64,000 nucleotides of DNA from positions 71,911,188 to 71,975,187 of the forward strand of contig CM055278.1 in assembly GCA_029237695.1 (NCBI GenBank), read 5' to 3'. The position numbers were made by a program, and so were the translations under genes. Shown one piece after another: positions 1-11,358 of this stretch (its first letter is position 1; each line of letters opens with the position of its first letter). The notes beneath the pieces were generated by a model. That model was not told the DNA's origin and did no database searches. It was given only the letters and a program-made list of their open reading frames with translations. The stretch comes from Conchocele bisecta (Eukaryota > Mollusca > Bivalvia > Lucinida > Thyasiridae).

Positions 1-1215
1 CTCAGTAGGTACAATATGTTATAGGAATTAAATAAGTGTATAATTGTGTCACTAGTCAACCAGATCTGAAAATTAGAAGTGCACTCTATATATATATACA
101 CAGAGTGGCATGCGGTTCTCTTACCAGGCGAATTGCAATTCCTGGAGCGCAATTCATACAGAATATACAAAACTATCTGCCTCCCTATATCATTTAACGT
201 ATATAAAGAAGCTGTGTGAAAGGAAACTTCAAAAAAGGAAATTAAAATAAATGTCCGCCAATGATAAGTTTGTGAAAGCGCTAAGATTGTGACCCTAACG
301 TTAGGGTTATCAGCGGTCTCAGGGTCATGGATTCGACAGGGCATGATAGAGAAACATTAGAGGAAGGAATGTCTAGGATTTCAAGAAGAACGGTGAAAGG
401 AAACAGACGAATCAGTTTTAACAAATTTCTGCAAAGCTAAGTTTGTGAAAGCACTAAGAATGTGACAGTAACCTCGAAGTTAGCGGGGTCTGAGGGTCAT
501 TGATTTGGCGTGGCATGATAGAGAACCATTAGATATTTAGATTAAGTTTGTGAAAGCGCTAAGATTGTGACCCTAACTTTGGCGTTATCTGCGGTCTCAG
601 GGTCATGAATTTGGCAGGGCATGATAGAGAAACATTAGGATGTGCACAATATCAAGAGGAGCGGTGAATGGAAACTAAGATGGTAACCTTGACTCGGGGT
701 TAGCGTGGGTCTGAGGGTCGTTGATTTGACATGGCATGATAGAGAACCATTAGAGGAAGGCATGCATGAAATATCAAGAAATGGTTTGAAACGAAACAAG
801 TTTCCCACAACGTTCAGCTTATGAAAGCAACAAGACTGTGACATTGGCCATGGGGGATAGCGTGGGACTGATGGTCGTGGATCTTTCACAGCATGCTAGA
901 GAATCATTAGCGAAAGGCATGTGTGAAATATCAAAAAGTTTTGCGAAATTATTGCAAAGTTCCCCTAAAGTAAAGTTTATGAAAGCATTAAGACTGTGCC
1001 ATTGACATTGTGGTTAGCGGGGGACTGAGGGTCGTGGATTTGTCACAGCATGATATAGAATCATTAGAGAAAGGTATGTGGGAAGTATCAACACGTTTGG
1101 TGAAAGGGAAGAGACATTATAACAAATTCCCCCCAACTTAAAGTTTTTTAATTTTTGAACACGGACGGACGGACAACCAGACGGTTGAGGGTATGTCATT
1201 ATCACCCCTTTCTTC
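1..1215 (-). mobile_element. Helitron/pearl-like element with tandem core (left-arm copy)
   Basis: About six diverged units of 110-175 bp lie between 230 and 1140. Each has a segment like AAGTTTGTGAAAGC, then a CAGGGTCATGGATT-like block, then a GCATGATAGAGAA block. The head of the element, in minus orientation, is near 1190-1215, where a TTCGAA-centred hairpin and GGACGGACGGACAACCAG occur. It is the mirror image of 59617-61490. The organisation (short hairpin head, CGTCCGTC run, tandem core, hairpin tail) resembles bivalve pearl/Helitron-related non-autonomous elements. The family assignment is inferred. Confidence 0.65.
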
Positions 1216-1230
1216 GAACGGTGTGCTAAA

Positions 1231-1430
1231 AATGTGTTCAATTGAAGATATGTGACGATACTAGGACTGCTGGGTTGATTCAATTTTCACCCATATCGGT
1301 ACATAGGTATCAGATTTTCTAATCGCAACAAGATATGAAATCAGATATTTTATTCATGTACCTATATGGGTGAAAATAGAAACAACCAAGCGGTCCTAGT
1401 ATCATCATATATCTTCAATTAAACCACGTT
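1231..1430. mobile_element. MITE with long terminal inverted repeats
   Basis: Terminal inverted repeats of about 75 bp surround an AT-rich core of about 50 bp. The left end contains GATACTAGGACTGCTGGGTT and the right end carries its mirror, CCAAGCGGTCCTAGTATC. The same element occurs at 59415-59610 in the right arm. Confidence 0.75.
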
Positions 1431-1485
1431 ACACGTGTAGTAAAATACCCCTCATCTGATTAATGGCATAGTCCGGAAATGAGCT

Positions 1486-1733
1486 GGGGCCATATCACTA
1501 AACTTCGTACGACTAAAATATTCGTAAGTGCAAATTTAGGATCATCTGGATATTTCAATTGATGGATTTACATTTATTGAGCATATGCTGCATATGCAGC
1601 ATATGCTCAATAAATGTAAATTCAATAATTGTTTACAAGAAAACGGTGTTAAATTAATGTGAAATTTACAGACTATCATAATTTTGCACTTACGAACATT
1701 TTAGTCGTACGACGTTTAGTGAAACGGCCCCCA
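1486..1733. mobile_element. Foldback MITE with central palindrome
   Basis: The ends are inverted copies of GGCCATATCACTAAACTTCG followed by TACGACTAAAATATTCG. A near-perfect palindrome at about 1564-1622 sits inside one half, centred on GCATATGCTGCATATGCAGC. The right-arm copy is 59101-59347. The central palindrome also occurs without these ends at 44507-44575 and 44655-44725. Confidence 0.75.
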
Positions 1734-3360
1734 GGGAACTACCAATGTCATGTATTTAGGCGTGAACACGTTTCTGGGGGGTAATGTACAACGCGGGGTA
1801 TGTTCCTGCTTCCACAAACGAACGACTGCCTATCGTGTACACACCGGTGTTATAATTACATGTAGAAAACGTTGAACACCGTTTTTTACTTAAAAGTAAC
1901 GCAAATTATGTCAAAACAATACGTTGAAATAAACGACAGGCATTTAATAGTTGAATTTCGGGTATTTAAACAAGAATATCGTTTTTATGTGCAAAAAAAC
2001 GAAGGAGTATCGTCTCTATACATATCATTGTACAAAATCATCGTTTTGACATTGTGTTCCGTTCTTTTTCGGTTGCTTCGTTTAGGAACCATCATACAAT
2101 ATTCGCCGTTTGCTGGTCAGGCCTACCCAGGTTGGACACGCAGTAGGCCCCATATTTTCTCAGCGACTTGTTGCAATTCGTGATCGTTCGAACAACATGG
2201 CAACATTATGTTTAATTGACATGAAGAAAGCATGGTAATTATAAGTAATTAATGGACATATGGTGCATGCCGCTGCTGGCTACGTTGATTAAAGGTATTC
2301 GGTATTCGTTAGTATAATGTCTCCGATAATCAAAATAATATCGTTATTTCACTGTATAGACTTCAAAAGTACTTATCAACAACATGGATGATTTGATTTT
2401 ATTTGGTCAAAGTTCGAGGTGATTGTGTTGTGTTCAGATACAACGTCTATACACGTGCATTACAGGCGAGGATACACAGTTACATTTACATGTATCATCA
2501 ATTGTGGTAGATAATTCGCAATAGCGATTAACTTTGTTTCACAAACAGTGTATCTTTGTACATGTAACATGTATAGTAAAACCTGTGAATAAAGATCGGT
2601 CAAGGGAAAGAGAACAATACGGCCTCTGTTCACAGGTGGTTTGTGTTCGCATGTTCATTTATATAGTACTTGAATAATTAGGAAAACAAAGTCGTGGCTG
2701 CTATAGACAGGTAATTTCTATTCGGATGTGGCCTTTAGCAGAGGTACATGTACATACAAATCTATACCTTAGCGATTGTGTATATTGGGAATTATATAAT
2801 TACATTGATTGCATAACATTGGCCTGCGCAGTTTATTAACACAGTGTAATACAAAAGTATAATACACTAGTGTAATCATATGCAAATACGGGCGCTTCAG
2901 CAAACATGATATATCACCAGTGCACCTTCAAGGTATACTGTTGTGCTTATACAATACATATAATCGAACATGTATGTTGATCTAATATGATATTTATGAA
3001 ACTAACTGACTTATTTGGTAACAATCTCGGCATAGCCTCGTTTTTTATCAAATTAGTAAAATTGTTTGATAAATATCATTAAATCATCACTCATGCATGA
3101 TCCTCTATGTATACATGTACCAGTTTCCAATCGTCAAACTATTAAATAACCAGACTCCGTTTGCCGGAAAGGAACACGATGAATGGTTAAAGAGAAACAC
3201 ATGTAACTACATGTACATGCTATTCACATCGTGGGCCAACGTATAATGCAAATGCATTATAGTTTGGCACGCATGTTGAATATGCATGGATTTACGACTG
3301 AATCAATACATACCAATCCTGTACATGTACTTCACGACAGCGTCTTGTGATAAATAGGGT
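1734..3360. other. Left-arm sequence without a gene
   Basis: There is no supported gene here. A 103-codon open frame at 1872-2183 has a TTG first codon. Its mirror copy at 58652-58963 starts with ATG and differs at about a dozen residues. Related DNA recurs at 22550-22800, 40560-40790 and 43010-43210, so this is repeat-derived. The remainder is AT-rich and rich in TACATGTA. Confidence 0.6.
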
Positions 3361-3444
3361 GTTGCATTATATATTAGGCCTATTGCTAAATACATAAAAC
3401 AGTACGTAAAGAAAATTCATTATGAGCCTAGTACATGTACATTT

Positions 3445-3700
3445 ATTATATGTGGCAGCCGCTGTGACTGGAGAAATGGGGTTTATTGGTTTTGCAATCA
3501 ATATCAGCATGTGTATTCGAACATTCTGATCAGGATCTGCATTGATCTCCATTCCAGCAATGAATACCCGCCATGCTTATAACAAGCGATCGTCATGCTA
3601 CAGGACTCAGGAGTGTGAAATTCGATCTGGGTCTGCACTGGTCACACAACCTATAAGCCACATGTATCCAGTCACAGCCACATATGATTGAATATGTGTT
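3445..3700. mobile_element. Copies of the GTGGCTGTGACTGGAG palindromic MITE family
   Basis: Two fragments of a widespread family are present. Its ends read GTGGCTGTGACTGGAGAAAT and its middle contains a GATCAGACTGTGCGGATGCAC-like foldback. Other copies include 12740-12800, 13990-14190, 22124-22345, 35932-36060, 36630-36730, 36800-37070, 43240-43310, 44740-44960, 48660-48800, 55129-55240 and 56790-57030. Confidence 0.7.
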
Positions 3701-3792
3701 TGAAAGTGTATTTGACCCTGCTATTCTTAGTATATACTGTACTGTGCATTCAATTGCCATCTGAGACATCTTAGCTATCGACAAGCTATCGG

Positions 3793-4440
3793 CCAGTTTC
3801 ACCTCTTGTAGCGTTTGACACAGATGCCTTTGACCGATAAACTAATACAATTTAATGAAATATGTTCTAAAAATAATTATTATCTTTCATATCCGTTATA
3901 TATAGCGCTAGACATTTCCAATGCCGATTTCGGACTATGAATGTGGGATATTTTCAAATCACAGACATCACAAAACAGGCTATTTAGAGTGTAAAGTCAT
4001 ATAGGCAATCTTACATGTAAACAGAGTATGTACCACGTAATACACTGTAGTGTACGGAGCCTTATAAAGGAGATAAGAGAAACAAATGTTTGACCAATTT
4101 GATTATTTCGTTCTAACTTAGTAGTAGTGAGTGCAATAAGGACTATCTATTTTGTATGGACTTGTGCTGCTATCATAAAGGTGTTGCTAGCAGACTATAA
4201 GCATGTGGCACACATATCATACTTGTAGTTCTAACATTGTGTGAGTGGAGTGACCTGATGATGTACACAGTGTAAACTGGCCATTGTATATTTTGGAAAT
4301 GACACAAATGATAACACATGTATGGAACATGGTGTACATGAGATAATTGCTAGCACGTTGTAATTAATTATCCCAAATTTTATTAGTTTCTCTGTAATAT
4401 TTGTGTTGTCTGTGACAAACGCTATAATAGGTTAAACTAA
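3793..4440. mobile_element. TIR element at the inner edge of the left arm
   Basis: The left end, AGTTTCACCTCTTGTAGCG then TTTGACACAG, mirrors the right end TCTGTGACAAACGCTATAAT then AGGTTAAACTA. These TIRs span about 60 bp around roughly 530 bp of AT-rich DNA. The homologue in the right arm is about 56020-56680. Homology between the two big arms stops about 10 bp beyond this element. Confidence 0.65.
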
Positions 4441-4639
4441 CCTCTGGCTCAGGAAGAGTATATTGCCGCCGTCAATACAGTGTTCATCGACGGAATTATG
4501 CTGCGATCACACAAGTTGCCAACGGTAACTCTTACAATCTACTCCCGTACCGTCCGTAGCAGGAGTTGCCGTTCGCAAACGTTAGACTAAGTGGTACTGT
4601 TGCTTATATGTATGACATGTGTTTCCAGTATCTCTTGTT

Positions 4640-4885
4640 TTGGCAATAGAAAAGTATGGCATATGTCACTGGTGGTTAGTCAACCTCCTCTTTGTGATTG
4701 GAAAATTGTGGCTTAAGTCGGTTGTGGTCAGTCTACATGTACCTCCATTTTGTGAGTGCAAAACAGTGACTTAAGTCATTTGTGGTCAGTCTGATCACTG
4801 ATCTTTGACTGGGGAACTGTGGCTTATGACATATAATGGTCAGTCTATCTCCCGTTTGTGAGTAGAAAACTGTGATTTTAGCACT
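4640..4885. repeat. Degenerate minisatellite of about 65-70 bp units (first part)
   Basis: Three to four units each contain a GTGGTCAGTCTACAT-like block, a TTTGTGAGTGCAAAAC-like block and a GTGGCTTAAGTC-like block. The same array resumes at 5605-5775. It therefore appears to be interrupted by the SINE and MITE that lie between. Confidence 0.6.
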
Positions 4886-5083
4886 GCAAGACAATCAAGC
4901 ACATTATTCATCATACATATGTACAGAAAATGTATATTTTATATGAACACAAATGGAAACCTTTCCTTCCTTCTTCTTCTCATGATTATCTCCTCTTACT
5001 TTACGCTGTTCTAAACACCATTTCGTAATACATGTTGTATGTATCTTAGATACCATACTGTTCAATTGATGAACGGAATGTCA

Positions 5084-5305
5084 GTCGCAATAGCTCAGTG
5101 GTAGAGCATCGGACTACGGATCGAAAGGTCCTGAGTTCCAATCCCGACACTGGCCGATTCGGCGTGTGCTTGGGCAAGACACCTTCGTGATAGCCTAGTC
5201 CTATCGGATGGGGACTTAAATAGTCGGTCCCGACATGCAAGGTCATCGAACCAGTGTCGTCGTTAAATCAAAGCATTAAAACAAAATATTGATATACGGT
5301 GTACA
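5084..5305 (+). mobile_element. tRNA-Arg-derived SINE
   Basis: The head folds as a tRNA: acceptor from 5084, A box TAGCTCAGTGGTAGAGC at 5091-5107, an anticodon loop giving ACG, and a B box GTTCCAATC at 5135-5143. The B box has C where a purine is normal. The anticodon stem has lost pairs, so this is not a working tRNA gene. The body includes CGTGTGCTTGGGCAAGACAC and ends in an A-rich tail near 5280-5305 with GTCGTTAAATCAAAG, a typical SINE layout. Confidence 0.8.
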
Positions 5306-5360
5306 TGATGTATCGAAAAGTGTAAATAAAACATTTAAATAATAAAATAAAACTGTGATT

Positions 5361-5602
5361 TAATCCTTTCAACCCTAAGGAACTGGAACGGACTGTGATA
5401 TGCTAATGTTCCCACCAATCCAATGGTCACAAAATGATTTTCAGATTCGTCCATTTACTTAAAGGAGGTGTTTTTGGTCTAAGAAATATTAAAATTACTT
5501 TCAAAAAGTGCAGATCCTGATGAGACGGCTCGTTACGAGCCGGCTCATCTGGATCTGCACATTTTTCATAAACCGATATAGCGGGATTTCGGGTTCAAAG
5601 GG
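5361..5602. mobile_element. MITE with AACCCTTTC-type termini
   Basis: The ends are inverted copies of a sequence like TAACCCTTTCAACCC. A core hairpin at about 5515-5572 reads GATGAGACGGCTCGTTACGAG and its complement. A second copy in the opposite orientation lies at 36283-36527. Confidence 0.75.
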
Positions 5603-5604
5603 GT

Positions 5605-5775
5605 GGTCACTGCATGTCCTGTTTGCGACTAGAAAACCATAGCTGATGACATTGATGGCCAGTCTACCTCCCTCCTGGTCTACCTCCCTCCTGTGTTGTG
5701 GTTGAAAACTCTGGTTTATGACATTTGTCGTCATTCTGACCAAGGATTTGGGGCTGGTGAACTGTGGGTTATGTG
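5605..5775. repeat. Degenerate minisatellite (second part)
   Basis: This is a continuation of the 4640-4885 array, with units containing GGCCAGTCTACCTCCCTCC and TTTATGACATTTGTCGTC. Confidence 0.5.
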
Positions 5776-6815
5776 GCTTATGCTCAGACAATCAAATTGC
5801 TTTATTGTCAATTGGTCAGCTCATGCTCCGTCAATCAAATTTCACAGCTCATGCATTGCTCAGGCTCAGCCAATCGAGCTGCTTGATTTTTTCATCCCGA
5901 TACTCAAGTATTTTGAAATAAAGACATTGACAAATATTGCCAAGATTAGTGGAGGTTGTACTGTAGTGTACAGATGGACGACAAACAGTGATTTGAGTGT
6001 TACTTATAGTATGGTCGGCATTACATGTCAGTATAAAGTGACGTATGTTTCTGCCCGTCGCAATTTTAAAAAACATATTTTGAGGCCCCACAAGGGTCAT
6101 TTTTAAAACACACCCCGAAAAATAAAAATCAGTTTTTACCTTTTCGCGTATTCTGAATTGTACATCTTTTGAAAGCCATATACCGCAACAATTATCAATG
6201 CATCCCAATTATTTTTAATTTTCGAAGTATTTTTATGACGCGTGGTAAAAACTTATATGACGTTTTAGATCAATGACGTCGAAATTACGACGTTTTTATC
6301 AACGGCGTATACAAGGGGTGTTGATAAAATAACAGGAAAATCCCTATACATTTGTCATCATTTATCGCATGTCAACCAAATTTTGATATCTCGTAGCCTG
6401 GCCAAGTTTCTCCCATTAGGCCAAGACAAAGCATGAACATAATGTTTATGGCTTGTGTTGCAGTTGCTAAAGTAACGTCATGTTTTGGATTGCGGCCCAA
6501 GTAAATTAATTAGTATGAATACTTTTCAAATAAGGCCGAGTGAGAAGTGTTGGCGTTTTCCTGTTGTTTGCTGCTGTCTGAAAAAAATTTGGGGAATAAT
6601 AGCGAAATTATTTAACATTTCGTATGCGACGACATATTTTAAAAATCTGACATCATGACCGGAAATAACGTAGTTTAACGACTGCCAGCTCTGTCTAAGA
6701 GAATATGCCGGAAAAACTAAGAGATTATATTAAAATTTGTATGTTAACACAAAACACGAGCTACTGATGATGAGAGAAAGTCCATCATAGGGATGACACT
6801 ATGCGAACGATACAG
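5776..6815. other. No recognisable gene
   Basis: Open frames here (137 codons plus, 119 codons minus) show no family motif and overlap one another on opposite strands. Several GACGT/ACGTC words occur at 6230-6310. Nothing else is recognised. Confidence 0.5.
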
Positions 6816-6884
6816 TCGGATAGACAATGGACAGATACACTCGGATAGACAATGGACAGATACACTCGGATAGACAATGGACAT
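6816..6884. repeat. Tandem repeat, 25 bp unit, about 2.8 copies
   Basis: The unit TCGGATAGACAATGGACAGA plus TACAC is repeated head to tail, essentially without change. Confidence 0.9.
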
Positions 6885-7744
6885 GAAGGCACGAAAGGCT
6901 ATGACAGACATGGACGTCCAAAAGTGACGTCGTCAAATGTTGTGACCCAAAGTAAAAGTCTTGGTCGACTGACCTTATGTGATAAAAAGATCACGTAAAC
7001 ATTTTCAATTGCTTGTTCTTTTCATTTCAATATGAAATACATTTCAGACACACCGATTGGCATTCAGGGATGAACTATATTCCCAAGGGGCACTTGTCCC
7101 CGAATCCCGAACCACCTTCCTTCGTCGCCGGATCATATGATTGTGTCCACACGTAATTTTCTCGATAATTGTTTTCTATTCCAATATTATATCATAAGGA
7201 TGTGTACGGAATTACTGCAAATGGAGTATTTCTTTGTAGACATTGCAAGTGTACATCTGCAGTAGGCCGCTTATAACATTAACATTAACGTCGGGCAGAT
7301 TTGGTAGCGTCATACCTTATAATTGTCGCCGTGTGTCTTTCTTGAGGATCGCATTACCATCGCCTGATATACAGTATTATTCAGTCGAGTGATAAGCTGA
7401 TGATTGCGAAAAGCAAGTTTAAGACCATCACATTTCCAATTAATTTCAAGTGACATTATATGGCATATCATTCGCTAAGTACTGGCTAGAATTGTTCAAA
7501 AGTCTCAATTTACCAACATAATAGATGGTAATATCGTTGGCATACACGAGGTTGTTCATATTTCAGATTATTTAGGAAGCACAGACTTCGCTGATATGTA
7601 GCCAGTTAAATTATGCGTTCACCATTTTGAATTCATAAGGACAACCGACGAAAAAGAGTGACACTGTCAAAGAACGACAGTTAGGCGACAATGTACAGCA
7701 CCTCAAGCATTTCTAAGTCATTGATGCTGCGAGGCACTCGTGCA
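6885..7744. other. No recognisable gene
   Basis: AT-rich intergenic sequence. No long frame, repeat or RNA gene was recognised. Confidence 0.5.
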
Positions 7745-8140
7745 AGTATCCTTGCTATACTATATTGTCACGACACCATGGCCATAACGTCAAACATGGA
7801 TTCACGTTCAGTGACGTCACAAATACGTGACGTCACGTTATGACGTCATAATATGTGTACTAAGGTACAAGGTACCGAGTCTCGTATTAGTGGAAGTTAT
7901 CATTTTCCGTTTTCTGTTCACACTTAATGTTAACTGACACCAGTATCCTTGCTATACTATATTGTCACGACACCATGGCCATAACGTCAAACATGGATTC
8001 ACGTTCAGTGACGTCACAAATACGTGACGTCACGTTATGACGTCATAATATGTGTACTAAGGTACAAGTTACCGAGTCTCGTATTAGTGGAAGTTATCAT
8101 TTTCCGTTTTCTGTTCACACTTAATGTTAACTGACACCAG
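7745..8140. repeat. Tandem duplication of about 197 bp carrying palindromic CRE sites
   Basis: 7745-7941 and 7942-8138 are nearly identical head-to-tail copies; the only difference seen is AAGGTACC versus AAGTTACC. Each copy contains three 10 bp palindromes: GTGACGTCAC twice and ATGACGTCAT once. These are at 7811-7820, 7827-7836, 7840-7849 and 8008-8017, 8024-8033, 8037-8046. Confidence 0.95.
7811..8046. promoter_or_regulatory. Cluster of six TGACGTCA (CRE) palindromes
   Basis: Six full TGACGTCA sites lie within 236 bp. This 8-mer is the established CREB/ATF recognition site. Activity here is only inferred, and no gene start is visible within 3 kb. Confidence 0.45.
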
Positions 8141-8689
8141 TAAACGTAAATGGAAGGGCAAAATGTGAACATTTACGGCGACGTTAGACAATTTGAATCG
8201 TCGTTTTTCCGACATCATTTACTGCTTTTTATGACGTTGTCATTAAGCCCGGTTTTCGTATGGCGCGGCCCACATGTTTTCATTTAAATTCGCAAGTTCC
8301 ATCCGAGCGCTGTCGCATGTACCATATATTAATAATATAATAATATATAATAACTTCAGGATGTATACTACTACAAAGAACGCAAATCTCTTATATATTT
8401 TTGTTTTGTTGGCGGAAATCGAACAATTAAAATGGCCACCCTAAATAATACACATGTTTCGATATAGTTACCAAGACTGTGCTATAGCCATAGTTTTAGT
8501 GACATATTTTCATGTTTGCAGACTCGCAATCACATATTGTGTCTAGGAAATTATTACATTGCAACCTTCCCGAGGATTGATTTAAAGATGTCCGCCATAT
8601 CAAATGATTTAATAGCAATCTGATATGTGTATAATTTTAGATAGAAAATCAGTCTGTTCACCAAAGAAAATACAGCCTGTTCACTGATT

Positions 8690-9615
8690 GCACGATCATC
8701 CTTCATCATTCTATCCCAAATGTCCCAACCCGACTAAACAACATAGTCATGGTCACATTCACTTATGTCTTCGTTGTCCTATAAACTACAATGTGATATA
8801 CATGTATTTTGTCTAATTTATGTTACTTATATGTTTGGCTAACGTCTTGCCAACGTCATACCTCATCATTCTTCTCAGTATGCTACACCCCACCCAGCAC
8901 AGAGGTCAATGACATTCGCCTATTCATTGCCGTACTATGAACTTAACATGTCGTAACTTTCTTCTAACGTGTGTTTCCGTTCATGGAGAGGTCTCATAGT
9001 TTGCTGATATAGTTCTAGAATTATCCTACATACATACATCCACCCCCGCTTAACCACAATGTCAAGGTCATTCATAAATTATATGACTGTGTTGTCATAA
9101 GAACATAACAAGTGTTTTCTAATTTCTGTGAATAATATATTTTATATAATTGCTTCATACATGTATTTGACTAATGTTCTTATAATATTACATTGTGTCT
9201 TTCAGTACAAATGCCTCATCTAACTAAACCCTAACAGCAATGTCATTTCCGTATGTCTTTGTAGTCCTATAAACATAATATGTCGTAAGTTTCTTCTTTT
9301 TCTGTTAACTTAATGAAATGTTTTATACATGGATGATAGCTTAGTAAAATCACACTGCGTCATTCATCACAAAACATCCCCCCCCGCTAAAACCAATGCC
9401 ATTGTAATATACGTATGTATCTTTAAACATAATTTACATTAGTCTTATTGAAATATATTCATATTTATCGAATGCTTTTCTAACATTATCCTCAATCATT
9501 CAGCATAAAATATTCGCCCCTGTTTAAGCTCAATGTGGACGTCATTTTATTGTCCTATAAACTTAACATTTCATCTATTTCATAGTTGCCTGATGTCTTT
9601 CTAACTAATATGTTT
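8690..9615. repeat. Degenerate tandem array, unit about 150-200 bp
   Basis: Roughly five diverged units share blocks like CCTCATCATTCTTCTCAGTA, CACCCCACCC...CAATGTCA, a TATGTCTTTGTAGTCCTATAAAC block and CATGTCGTAACTTTCTTC. No coding signal is seen. The block order resembles other pearl-like tandem cores in the window. Confidence 0.65.
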
Positions 9616-11358
9616 AACCTCTTCATTACCTGCTTCTCCAGTTATATCAGTTTGTCAGACAATATATTCACTGTTTGTGGCTACCAGCGTGGGCGTTCGA
9701 ATGCTGAAAGACCATTTCCAGAATTGATTGGTACAAGTTCAACTTGTATTTCCTTCATCTAATGTTCGGACGCCGATAAATGTAACAATATTTTACATCT
9801 GTGATTTATTCTTACCCATGATATGAAATACTCATTGTCTGATTCATTATCAACGTTATTCAGACATTTATCAATCGCACTCAATGACCGGCACCTGTGC
9901 ATGGAAGCGAGTCCTTTGTGCATTGATATCTACCCGTACCACACATCTTCTTACAGCTGTAACTGATCAATCGGGACCGGTTTCAAAGTCGTGAGTACGG
10001 TACTAGCACATTGTCGTCCAGCTTCCAGACGTCTGTGTGACTGGCGGCTGTGGTGGTTGAGGCGTCCCGTACGATAGTTAGGTAATGAGCACGTTTGATG
10101 TGCAGTAAACCTTTAGATGGTTGCAATAGTTCAGGATCTCTCGATTTGCCTTTCCATCAGATAGGCCGCTTCGTGAAGACAATCTACAGAAGGCACGCAG
10201 TAGAGGTTGCAACCAAACAACTCTAAGTGAAGTAGCTTTGCTTCTGTAGCGTTTCATTCCGAAGTCATTCAACAAATTTTCGGATTTCGCTTAAATGGCT
10301 TGTGGTGTCACAGCCGCTTCTAGCCTATAATGCGAGAATGTAGCCAAACTTCTACTGGCTTATCAATACTTGCACGAAAGTGTACGGCCTGAACAGTCAC
10401 ATCAGTAACTGGGCTCGAGATGAATATCATAGTGTCACCCATGCGGACGGCAACTACATCGTGCAGTATGATACGCGTGTCGACTTCCTCATGACAATAT
10501 CTGAGTTGAGTGGTATCTCTCGCTGCCGATAAGGAAATAGCATTTGATGTGTTGAAGCCACTAGCTACAAATATTTGTCAAGTGCACTCAATGGGCCACC
10601 GAGTGACACATGGTGCATCGAGACATTGGTCACTACTCTGGATTCTGAGTATCGTGTACAATAGCCCCGAGGCATTTTTATTAACGCAGTCGGTAATCTA
10701 GTGATTGAAATGCGGACTTTGTTTTCCTTTGTCAGAATGTGCAGACACGCAGACATGTCAAGTACTAAAATACATTGTAATCACGATGCAAGCAGCTATG
10801 TCTTATGTCGTGTCTAAGGACAGCACATGGTTTTTAATGTCGTTTATTGACCAGTCCAGTACCATATTAGTCTACACATCTAGGAGGCCTAACTTGGGTA
10901 GTTATGATCGTCATTATGTAAATTAATTATACCATTGTATGTGGGCCACGGGATTATGCGACGTTTGCGAACAATGTATGCCCTGATCAGAATGTGCGGA
11001 TGCACATGTTGATAATGGCCTCTCCTGGTCGATATTCACCCACTGAAGTAGTTCTACAGCTATCAGCAAATACGTGCCATAAATAAATCGATAATGTCTA
11101 AAACGAAAAAGGCAATAAAAGTAGTATACCATTGTGACGGTTAATGGTACTGTCGAATTACGGGTTATTCCACTATGTAAATATACGGCATAAAAAGAAG
11201 CCTCCTACGGGCTTCACAAATCGTGCAACAAAATTGCAACGAGCAGATTTGCAAATAGAACCTAAAATATCAATTCACAAATCCCAAACGGTTGCTAAGC
11301 TCTACTATTTTGGATAAGTATACGGAACGTACATAACAGGTCCCGACCAACCTGACTA
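9616..11358. other. No gene seen; 3' flank of the fucosyltransferase gene
   Basis: Mostly single-copy-looking sequence. A short MITE scrap at about 10975-11020 contains GATCAGAATGTGCGGATGCA. No other gene is supported. The 3' UTR of the minus-strand fucosyltransferase gene should lie in the part closest to 11358. Confidence 0.5.

Larger units (their letters stand above)
1..4449 (+). repeat. Left arm of giant inverted repeat (truncated by window edge)
   Basis: This arm matches the reverse complement of 56005-61432 collinearly. Paired landmarks are 1 with 61432, the palindrome at 1597 with 59240, 1872 with 58963, 2183 with 58652, about 2710 with 57793-58130, 3240 with 57262, and 4449 with 56005. 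By eye the arms are about 90% identical, with indels. The right arm is longer because it has more tandem units and a roughly 340 bp insertion. The inner edge coincides with the end of an embedded TIR element (3793-4440). The outer edge is not seen because the window starts inside the arm. Confidence 0.9.

Noticed and set aside
1872..2183. 103-codon open frame duplicated in both arms (partner 58652-58963)
   Set aside because: The left copy has TTG where the right has ATG. About a dozen residues differ, so there is no sign of protein-level constraint. Pieces of the same DNA occur at several other places.
5084..5156. A functional tRNA-Arg gene
   Set aside because: The anticodon stem pairing is lost, the B box is altered, and a SINE body with an A-rich tail follows.
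5693..6208. Overlapping 137- and 119-codon frames on opposite strands
   Set aside because: No motif, start context or splice signals were convincing.
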